NCBI GenBank assembly: GCA_017613595.1
Contig: JAGADM010000173.1
Location: 1-5,854 of the forward strand
DNA from: Lachnospiraceae bacterium
Lineage (GTDB): Bacteria > Bacillota_A > Clostridia > Lachnospirales > Lachnospiraceae
DNA: 5,854 nucleotides
Direction of reading: 5' to 3'
Part shown: piece by piece, positions 1 through 5,399 of the stretch
How positions within the stretch are numbered: the first letter of the stretch is position 1
Layout: each line of letters opens with the position of its first letter
Notes under the pieces: generated by a model
Told to the model about the DNA's origin: nothing
The model's input: the letters and a program-made list of their open reading frames with translations, nothing else
The model's database searches: none
Program-made: the position numbers and the translations under genes

Positions 1-1
1 C

Positions 2-577
2 GACCCGATTATTCCGTTCACCGACCGGATACGCGAACTGACAGAGACACGCGACGTTTCCGTCATCATTGTTGTCGGCGCGGTAAGCTCCTATTTCGAG
101 TATGCGGACACGCTTCTGCTTGCGGAGCATTTTACGGTGCGGGATGTAACGGGGAAACTTCCGATTGCGAAGAACACCGATCCGGTCAGTGCTTCAAACT
201 GGACCGCGAAGCGCTATTGCGGGAAGGCGGAGGGGCTGGCGCAATGCTTCTTCCGGACCGTCAGCACGGAAAATAACCGGCTGATCTTTGTCGGGAACTA
301 CCGCGCGGACGTCCTGCCGCTGTCCGCGATCAGAAGCACGGAGCAGCTGAATTCGCTCGCCTGCGCGATGGAGCTGCTGCTCTCACAGACGGAGGATTTC
401 GAAATCCGTGAAATCGCGGAACGGATCACGGCGGATATCGTATCGGACGATACAAGACCGCGTACCGGTCTTGAGCGGATGCTTGCGGCCGCGAACCGCT
501 GGTATGAGGAAATCCGGCCGATCGACGTCATCTGCTGCCTGAGCCGCATGCGCGGCGTCACGCTGCGGGATGGATAA
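2..577 (+). CDS. Predicted ATPase of the ABC class, C-terminal part (5' end outside window)
   Basis: The frame is open from base 2 to the TAA at 575-577, giving 191 residues with no start needed inside the window. The first residues (DPIIPFTDRIREL, then VSVIIVVGAVSSYFEYADTLLL) match what I know of the PF09818 'ABC-class ATPase' family, in which a PITPFxDRVR-like segment is followed by a STIxVVGGSGDYFDVAD-like strand and loop after the Walker B region. The rest, with LPLSAIRSTEQLNSLACAMELL and a final RPIDVICCLSRMRGV segment, fits the helical C-terminus of that family. Members are usually about 550-570 residues, so this is roughly the last third; the Walker A and B motifs would lie upstream and cannot be checked. 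The usual GGSGDYF is GAVSSYF here. The cellular role of the family is not established; it lacks transporter membrane domains and is presumably cytosolic. Family assignment is fairly sure, function unknown. Confidence 0.82.
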   Translation, partial: DPIIPFTDRIRELTETRDVSVIIVVGAVSSYFEYADTLLLAEHFTVRDVTGKLPIAKNTDPVSASNWTAKRYCGKAEGLAQCFFRTVSTENNRLIFVGNYRADVLPLSAIRSTEQLNSLACAMELLLSQTEDFEIREIAERITADIVSDDTRPRTGLERMLAAANRWYEEIRPIDVICCLSRMRGVTLRDG

Positions 578-580
578 ACG

Positions 581-1759
581 CTACATTTCTTCGATGTTCT
601 GCTGCCGGTTGATGTACTTCGCGATAACTCTGCCGTCATTCAGAACATCAAATCTTGATATGGAACCCGCCTTTCCTTTGAAGCGGAAATGCTGCTGTTC
701 GTATAAAGAGCGTCCCATCAACATCGCCTGCAGGAAACTGAGCGCCGTTCCGTGGGAAACGATCAGAATGCGGTCCTTATCATTGGTCATAATCTCCTGA
801 TAAAAAGGATACAGACGCTTCCAAAGGTCGCGGTCTGACTCCGCATCCGGGAACGGACGGTAATCGATGTCATAGATGTCATGAGGCTTTGCCATATTTG
901 CCTGAAACCATTCATTCGGCTGTCCGTTCCCCGCGCCCGCGTTCACTTCGCGGATTACGTCGGTAACGATCGGCGTCAGCCCGAGCGTGCGGTTAATCTC
1001 CTCGGCGGTCTGATACGCCCGCTTCAGATCGGAAACATACATCGTGTAGCCTTCCCCGCAGCCTTCTTTTGCTAGATACCCGCCGATGGCAGCGGCCTGC
1101 TTATGTCCGAGTTCGGTGAGGTCCCAGTCGCCCCACGCACCGGCATGACCGTTCGTGTGGTGTACCGACTGCGTGTGCTGAACGGTGATGATCGTCTTTC
1201 GAATGGAAAAGTCGATTTTAATCTTATCACCCGAGAGGTATTCCTTTTCGGTTATCTGAAGTTCGACGATCTTCCATTGCTCCGCGCCAATCTGCTCCAC
1301 AGTATCCGGAAGCAGCGTCGATTGCCGGAACCCGACGGATGTATAGCAATGATACGCGGAGGCATTATTTTCAAATACTCCTATTGTAACTGTTTCAACC
1401 TTCAGAATGCGGAACGCGTATTCAAGGCCGAGACGGAGCATTTCCTTTCCGTAGCCTTTGCCGCGCTTAGCCGCGTCCACAATAACCCAGCCGAACCGGA
1501 GAATCTTCGGATTTCCATTGAGATAACGCATGATGAAATGACCGACAACCTCGTCCCCGTCACATGCCGTCATCGGATAGAAATTGTCCGGTTCCCCGCA
1601 GTCGCCGTTGGAGCCGAGATATTTGGCGTTCATCACTTCTCCGGTGATCGGGTAGGAACCGAACCGCTCCCCGCCCCAGAAAAGGAATGTCTTTTCATCT
1701 TTGATCCACGATACGATCTTGTCCGCATCATATGGTTTATATGGTCTTAATCGTAACAT
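581..1759 (-). CDS. GNAT N-acetyltransferase fused to a histidine phosphatase domain
   Basis: A single 392-residue frame holds two enzyme domains. Residues 1 to about 170 are a GNAT domain of RimJ/RimL-like layout: an N-terminal LRLRPYKPYDADKIVSWI, a central VVGHFIMRY strand, the acetyl-CoA pyrophosphate loop RGKGYG (99-104), and the closing ENNASAYHCYTSVGF. Residues about 188-392 are a phosphoglycerate-mutase-like histidine phosphatase: phosphoacceptor H195, LTELGHKQA, SDLKRAYQTA with R247, acidic E271, and VSHGTA with H336. The usual RHG at the phosphoacceptor is Q194-H195-T196. The linker (about 172-187) has no ATG or good ribosome site, so one bifunctional polypeptide is likely. The start is set by AGGAGA six bases before the ATG. 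It is the last gene of the minus-strand cluster and follows an 89-nt gap. Substrates of both domains are unknown; the domain calls are firm, the shared pathway is inference. Confidence 0.88.
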   Translation of the reverse strand: MLRLRPYKPYDADKIVSWIKDEKTFLFWGGERFGSYPITGEVMNAKYLGSNGDCGEPDNFYPMTACDGDEVVGHFIMRYLNGNPKILRFGWVIVDAAKRGKGYGKEMLRLGLEYAFRILKVETVTIGVFENNASAYHCYTSVGFRQSTLLPDTVEQIGAEQWKIVELQITEKEYLSGDKIKIDFSIRKTIITVQHTQSVHHTNGHAGAWGDWDLTELGHKQAAAIGGYLAKEGCGEGYTMYVSDLKRAYQTAEEINRTLGLTPIVTDVIREVNAGAGNGQPNEWFQANMAKPHDIYDIDYRPFPDAESDRDLWKRLYPFYQEIMTNDKDRILIVSHGTALSFLQAMLMGRSLYEQQHFRFKGKAGSISRFDVLNDGRVIAKYINRQQNIEEM

Positions 1760-1848
1760 TTGACGTCTCCTGACATAGTCGTTAGTGCATTTTCAGTATT
1801 GCCGTCGTATTACGCGCTTTGCGGGATGTATCCGGCAATCGGGGCGTC
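1760..1848 (-). other. 89-nt intergenic gap with a 7-bp inverted repeat
   Basis: This is the only sizeable non-coding stretch inside the minus-strand cluster; the other gaps are 24 nt or less. It contains a perfect inverted repeat, ATTGCCG (1798-1804) and CGGCAAT (1833-1839), separated by 28 nt, plus the ribosome site of the downstream gene. No T-run follows either arm, so it is not a classical terminator. On the minus strand a TTGCCG and a TAATAC occur about 20 bp apart, too wide for a good sigma-70-type promoter. A separate promoter for the last gene or a processing site is possible but not shown. Confidence 0.4.
1766..1771 (-). promoter_or_regulatory. Shine-Dalgarno AGGAGA of the GNAT-phosphatase gene
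   Basis: Read on the minus strand, AGGAGA lies six bases upstream of the ATG at 1759-1757. It supports that start; no upstream in-frame start has a comparable site. Confidence 0.8.
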
Positions 1849-3063
1849 TTACAGTTCATCCAAAAAATCGTAGATTCCGTCCTCCGAAAGAACGCCGCGC
1901 TTCAGATCCTTCGGAAGCCTGCCCGCTTCATCAGCTTCGAAGTCTTCTCTCCAAAGAGGACTCTCGTAATATTCCTTCAGGCGGGCTGCTGCCGCACACA
2001 ATTCCTTTTCTTCGCGAGCGGACTTTTTCTCTTTCTTATTAAGTGCGAGCGCGCGGTCGAAGAGTTCCTCCATCTCGCAAATACGGGCTATCGCGTCGGA
2101 CTGCTTGTATCCGATCCTGCGGTCCACAAGCCGCTTTAACGGAAGACCTTTACAGTAACGGTCAAAATCCTCAAGGAACATCGCAACGATCTTCTCAACC
2201 GTAAGCGGAAGCGTCCAGTTGCCCGCCACATGCGTCGTAAGGATCAGCCGCGGGCAATCCCACAAAGTGCTTTCCTTCGGCAGAGGCTCCTTCTCAAATA
2301 CGTCAAGCGCAGCACCGCCGAGCGTCCCGTTTCGAAGCAGTTCCTCGAGCGCCTTCTGATCGATCGCGTCGCCGCGGCCGACATTTACGATAAATGCGCC
2401 CTGCGGAAGCATCGCGAGCCTCTCGGCGCTCATGATTCCTCTTGTTTCCTTCGTTGACGGAAGGCTCATGATCAGCAGGTCGGTTTTCCTAAGCACGCGG
2501 TTCAGTCCCGAAAGCGGCACAATCCGGTCGAAAAGCTGTTCCGGATTCGAACCGTGTCGGTTTACGCCGATCAGACTCTTCGGGGCAAATGCGCGGATCC
2601 TCCTTGCAGCCTCCTGTCCGATATCGCCGGTTCCCAAAAACGTAACCGTTGCGCCGTAAAGCGAGCGTACCGGCAGATTCTGCTTCCACACGCGCTCCTC
2701 CTTAAGCCTTATGTATTCCGGGCGGTTCCGCATTACTTCAAGCGCCGTCATAACGATATGCTCCGCGATCGTCACGCCGTACGCGCCGGACGAGTTGGAA
2801 AGAAGAATATCGTTTCCTTCGAGTTCGCCCAGCACATGATCCACACCCGCGGACGGCGTACAGAACCACTTAAGGTTCGGCCCGGCCTTCGCAAGCCGCT
2901 TATCAAGGCTCATGACGATTTCCGCGTCTTTCGCTTCTTTAAGCGCTTCGTCGGGGTTCGTGCAGAACACCGCGCGGAAGCCCTTCTTCTCTGCCTTTGC
3001 CGCAATCTGCTCCCGCTGTTTCTCAGTTAACGGGGCAAATGCCATCACCATCTTTCTATCCAT
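1849..3063 (-). CDS. D-2-hydroxyacid dehydrogenase with C-terminal DUF4298 domain
   Basis: The 404-residue product begins with a D-isomer-specific 2-hydroxyacid dehydrogenase (about 1-318), which reversibly reduces 2-oxoacids with NAD(P)H. The nucleotide fold has GTGDIG (144-149). The catalytic residues are present: R230 in NVGRGDAID, E259 in DVFEKEPLP and H278 in LTTHVAGNW. After the second strand the sequence is GVNRHG (N168, R169) without the acidic residue typical of strict NAD users, so NADP(H) is plausible. Residues about 326-404 are extra to the dehydrogenase family and match DUF4298 as I know it: a charged helical stretch, YYESPLWREDFEADEAG, then LPKDLKRGVLSEDGIYD. The start follows a perfect AGGAGG with seven-base spacing, 18 nt after the stop of the phosphotransferase gene, so the two are co-transcribed. 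The substrate and the role of DUF4298 are unknown. Confidence 0.93.
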   Translation of the reverse strand: MDRKMVMAFAPLTEKQREQIAAKAEKKGFRAVFCTNPDEALKEAKDAEIVMSLDKRLAKAGPNLKWFCTPSAGVDHVLGELEGNDILLSNSSGAYGVTIAEHIVMTALEVMRNRPEYIRLKEERVWKQNLPVRSLYGATVTFLGTGDIGQEAARRIRAFAPKSLIGVNRHGSNPEQLFDRIVPLSGLNRVLRKTDLLIMSLPSTKETRGIMSAERLAMLPQGAFIVNVGRGDAIDQKALEELLRNGTLGGAALDVFEKEPLPKESTLWDCPRLILTTHVAGNWTLPLTVEKIVAMFLEDFDRYCKGLPLKRLVDRRIGYKQSDAIARICEMEELFDRALALNKKEKKSAREEKELCAAAARLKEYYESPLWREDFEADEAGRLPKDLKRGVLSEDGIYDFLDEL

Positions 3064-3070
3064 CTCGCCG

Positions 3071-3076
3071 CCTCCT
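3071..3076 (-). promoter_or_regulatory. Perfect Shine-Dalgarno AGGAGG of the dehydrogenase gene
   Basis: AGGAGG on the minus strand stands seven bases before the ATG at 3063-3061, the strongest ribosome site in the window. It fixes the start at that ATG rather than the internal Met codons 5 and 7. Confidence 0.88.
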
Positions 3077-3081
3077 ACTTG

Positions 3082-4065
3082 TTACGTAAGACTCCGAAGA
3101 GTCTCACAGATTTCCTCTTCCAGATCACTCAGATACCGGATCCGCCCGATCGTGTTGCGGACCTCGCTCTCCCCGAGCGCCTCCTCGCCGTTACCTTCGA
3201 GTCCGAGAGCCCGGCGCACGTTGTATTCGAGCCACTCAAGCCACGTGTACGCGATTCCAAACAGCTGATCATAATCCCGGAATCCGTTATCAAACGCGCT
3301 CCGGTAGCCTTTGTGGAAGGCGATAAGGCAATCTCTGCTATACTTTCCGTTCACAATTCCCGCCCACTGAAGCGACAGGTCCATGCACGATGCCACCGGA
3401 TTCCCGTAGGAAAGGCACTCAAGGTCGATCACGTAAGGATTCCCTTCGTACCACATCACATTTTTCGGATCCATATCATCGTCGCAGATGCATTGCAGCG
3501 ACGGAAGGCTCCTGCGCGCGTTGTTCAGCTTTCTCTTTGCGTTACGAAGCAGTTCGAGATTATCCGAAATCACCTCCGCGACCGGACTCTCCTTTTCCGC
3601 CGCAAGCTGCGCATATTCCGTGAAATCCGTCTCAAAAATCTCCGGTGCTTCCGGTTCCGCAAGACTCGAATCAATCGCGTGAATCCGTCCGAGGATTTCG
3701 CCGGCCTTCCGGCACTGCTCCGCCGTGATGTTGTTCCAGTCCGTAATGCTGCCCTGCTGCCAGCGGTAGATGTAGAAGTAATCACCGTCGAGTTCCTGCA
3801 TCTTCTTTCCGGCAAATGTCATAGCCGGAACGACCGGGAGCCTATTTGCCTCCAAAACCGCCTCCAGAGCTTCCGCGGTTTTATAATTGTCCATCGCCTG
3901 CGAACGCTTCATAATCGTCGGATTCAGGTGTTTTACGGCATAGGTTCCCTGCTCCGTCTGCACTTTATACATGCGGTGCATCAGTCCGCCCGATACCGGA
4001 GTAATGTCCCCGGCCAAGTCTCCGAGTCCGCATTGTTTTAACAGTCTTTCTATTGTATCCTTCAT
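3082..4065 (-). CDS. Aminoglycoside phosphotransferase-family (APH/choline kinase fold) protein
   Basis: The 327-residue product has the protein-kinase-like fold of PF01636. Visible motifs in order: a glycine-rich nucleotide loop VSGGLMHRMYKV (24-35), the strand lysine in YAVKHL (K45), a hinge-like YFYIYRWQQG (97-105), helix LGRIHAID (125-132), catalytic loop CDDDMDPKNV with D197 and N202, and VIDLE with metal-binding D214. Such enzymes transfer the ATP gamma-phosphate to a hydroxyl of a small molecule (aminoglycosides, choline, homoserine, methylthioribose). The His of the usual HxDxxxxN loop is Asp195 here; the base Asp and the Asn are kept, so activity remains plausible. The ATG overlaps the stop of the upstream methyltransferase gene as ATGA, implying translational coupling, and GGGAG lies seven bases before it. 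The substrate cannot be read from sequence, and antibiotic resistance should not be assumed. Confidence 0.9.
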   Translation of the reverse strand: MKDTIERLLKQCGLGDLAGDITPVSGGLMHRMYKVQTEQGTYAVKHLNPTIMKRSQAMDNYKTAEALEAVLEANRLPVVPAMTFAGKKMQELDGDYFYIYRWQQGSITDWNNITAEQCRKAGEILGRIHAIDSSLAEPEAPEIFETDFTEYAQLAAEKESPVAEVISDNLELLRNAKRKLNNARRSLPSLQCICDDDMDPKNVMWYEGNPYVIDLECLSYGNPVASCMDLSLQWAGIVNGKYSRDCLIAFHKGYRSAFDNGFRDYDQLFGIAYTWLEWLEYNVRRALGLEGNGEEALGESEVRNTIGRIRYLSDLEEEICETLRSLT

Positions 4066-4853
4066 TGTTTCTCTCCCGACGCAAGGAACATTCCGTATTC
4101 CTTCGGAACAGTCAAAACGCCGTCATTCATATGCTTTATCAAAATGTCCCGAATCTCTGCTTTCGGCACTTCCGAAAGCGTGGTCATAGAGGACAGCGAA
4201 TAAATATACTCCACCATGTCGTCGACATCCGTTACCGCAAGCGAATCGATGTATTCGCGCTTTTCGACCTTATCGAAGAACTCTCCGAGAATCTCCGCGC
4301 CGTTCTGCAGCGTAAACACCTTATTGATCTTATCTTCGACGCCGTACCGCCCGAGAAGCGCTGCGAGATACTCGACAATCCCGTGCTCGCCGTACGTCGC
4401 GCAATAGAATGTTCCGTCCTTCTTAAGTACTCTGCGCACTTCCGAAAGACCTTTCTTAAGATCCGGAACATGGTACAGCATCATATTGGCGATTACGGCG
4501 TCAAATGTGCCGTCCTCGTACGGAATATTCTGGATATCAATCACCTTATACTCGATATTCCCGGGCGTTCCGACATTTTCCTTAGCCGTTCCGACCATTC
4601 CCTCCGAGAAATCCGACAGTACGAGCATTCCGCACTTCGCAATCAGTTCTCCCTGACCTTTCCACATACTTCCGGTACCGCAGCCGAGCTCCAGCACCTT
4701 CATACCGGGCTCAATCCGGTAATTCGAGAATATCCAGTTCCCGAATCCCTGCCTGTTCACGGAGTACTTGTCATGAATCGATATCCGTGTACTCAGATTG
4801 CCCGAATCCGCGTATTGTTTCTTTACTTCTTCGGAATTATTCACCGTGCTCAT
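4062..4853 (-). CDS. Class I SAM-dependent methyltransferase
   Basis: The 263-residue product has a seven-strand Rossmann methyltransferase domain (type 11/25). Motif I is VLELGCGTGSMW (53-64), the acidic end of strand 2 is LSDFSEGM (79-86), a motif II-like DIQNIPYEDGTFDAV runs 106-120, and NMMLYHVPDLKKGLSEVRRV (123-142) is the typical 'YHVPD' plus helix segment. The N-terminal cap NLSTRISIHDKYSVNRQGFG (19-38) is a feature I associate with one subfamily found in Bacilli and Clostridia whose substrate is not established. Residues 160-263 form a helical cap or substrate domain. The ATG is preceded by AGGGGAG with about six-base spacing, 24 nt after the upstream kinase stop, and the stop overlaps the next gene. 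It is cytosolic, with no signal peptide or membrane segment. The methyl-transfer call is firm; the acceptor is unknown. Confidence 0.92.
   Translation of the reverse strand: MSTVNNSEEVKKQYADSGNLSTRISIHDKYSVNRQGFGNWIFSNYRIEPGMKVLELGCGTGSMWKGQGELIAKCGMLVLSDFSEGMVGTAKENVGTPGNIEYKVIDIQNIPYEDGTFDAVIANMMLYHVPDLKKGLSEVRRVLKKDGTFYCATYGEHGIVEYLAALLGRYGVEDKINKVFTLQNGAEILGEFFDKVEKREYIDSLAVTDVDDMVEYIYSLSSMTTLSEVPKAEIRDILIKHMNDGVLTVPKEYGMFLASGEKQ
4071..4077 (-). promoter_or_regulatory. Shine-Dalgarno of the phosphotransferase gene, inside the methyltransferase gene
   Basis: GGGAGAG on the minus strand lies within the last codons of the methyltransferase gene and just before the ATGA overlap at 4065-4062. 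GGGAG is seven bases from the ATG. It supports that start and lets terminating ribosomes restart. Confidence 0.75.
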
Positions 4854-4859
4854 TCTTTT

Positions 4860-4866
4860 CTCCCCT
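4860..4866 (-). promoter_or_regulatory. Shine-Dalgarno AGGGGAG of the methyltransferase gene
   Basis: Read on the minus strand, AGGGGAG is about six bases upstream of the ATG at 4853-4851, within the 24-nt gap after the small kinase gene. It supports the chosen start. Confidence 0.78.
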
Positions 4867-4877
4867 TTGCCGTGAAA

Positions 4878-5387
4878 TTACTGCGTCCCGCCTGCCGTCT
4901 CAAGACTCTGAAGATACGCATCCGTTTCCTCTCGTGAACGAAGGATATGAACTTCACGTCCTTCCTGATACTTTTCCAACAGACTATAGATTTCGGGAAG
5001 CCGTACCTTCGGGAATTCCGTAACCCACTGCGCGAAATCCTTATTCAGCTCTTCTTCCACCCACGGCATTTCCTCGCGCACCGTACCGACACGTGCCTTT
5101 ATTCCGGCAAGGCACACTTCCATCGGGTAATCCAGCAGAAAGATTGTATCGCAATGCTGCATTCTCGTTTCCATGGTCCGTCCGAAATTGCCGTCCAGGA
5201 TCCATTCATCGGCCGCCATGATCGCGGCGAGTTTCGCGTCAAATTCCTCTCTGGTCACGGTCGTCCGGTCCGGCAGATGCCACAGCATGTCGAGATAATA
5301 AAGCGGAAGCCCTGTCTTGTCTCTGAGTTTTCTCGCGAACGTACTCTTTCCGGCACCCGGGCTTCCGATTATGATGATTTTCTTCAT
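4878..5387 (-). CDS. Small P-loop kinase, adenylate kinase/FlaR-like ('DNA topology modulation protein')
   Basis: The 169-residue product starts with IIIIGSPGAGKST, a Walker A loop at residues 8-16 (K14, S15). Further marks are YYLDMLWHLPD (30-40), WILDGNF (62-68, the substrate-loop segment of this group), the Walker B-like TIFLLDYP (81-88, D86), an arginine-containing stretch RVGTVREEMPWV (99-110), and FAQWVTEFP (118-126) before a final strand EVHILRSREETDAYL. This order matches the COG0563-type 'adenylate kinase and related kinases' subgroup often named FlaR. That DNA-topology label is historical; a nucleotide or small-molecule kinase is the safer description. Length is normal for the group. 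The ATG is preceded by GGGGG with six-base spacing that abuts the stop codon of the upstream gene, so the two are co-transcribed. Confidence 0.9.
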   Translation of the reverse strand: MKKIIIIGSPGAGKSTFARKLRDKTGLPLYYLDMLWHLPDRTTVTREEFDAKLAAIMAADEWILDGNFGRTMETRMQHCDTIFLLDYPMEVCLAGIKARVGTVREEMPWVEEELNKDFAQWVTEFPKVRLPEIYSLLEKYQEGREVHILRSREETDAYLQSLETAGGTQ

Positions 5388-5393
5388 ATTTGT

Positions 5394-5399
5394 CCCCCT
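5394..5399 (-). promoter_or_regulatory. Shine-Dalgarno of the FlaR-like kinase gene overlapping the upstream stop
   Basis: AGGGGG on the minus strand, six bases before the ATG at 5387-5385, shares bases with the TAG stop at 5400-5398 of the preceding gene. The packing implies a single transcript and possible coupling. Confidence 0.72.

Noticed and set aside
137..139. GTG as a start of a short 146-residue gene
   Set aside because: The frame is open and shows family-consistent protein from base 2, so this codon is internal to a longer gene cut by the window edge.
543..556. Hairpin GCCGC-ATGC-GCGGC as an intrinsic terminator
   Set aside because: The stem is only 5 bp, lies in coding sequence and has no following T-run on either strand.
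1103..1750. 215-codon plus-strand open frame opposite the GNAT-phosphatase gene
   Set aside because: The minus-strand product has complete catalytic motifs of two families; the plus-strand translation has none.
1799..1838. Possible minus-strand promoter (TTGCCG and TAATAC) before the GNAT-phosphatase gene
   Set aside because: The spacing is about 20 bp, beyond the usual 16-18, and the -10 match is weak.
3079..4041. 320-codon plus-strand open frame opposite the APH-like gene
   Set aside because: It is in codon register with the real gene and stays open because that gene rarely uses TTA, CTA or TCA codons. The translation is rich in Arg, His and Val and has no recognisable motif.
3082..4065. 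Calling this an aminoglycoside resistance gene
   Set aside because: The fold family covers many small-molecule kinases, the catalytic loop is atypical and the context is not that of a resistance cassette.
4053..4937. 294-codon plus-strand open frame opposite the methyltransferase
   Set aside because: It mirrors a well-supported gene, spans a junction between two real minus-strand genes, and has no recognisable domain.
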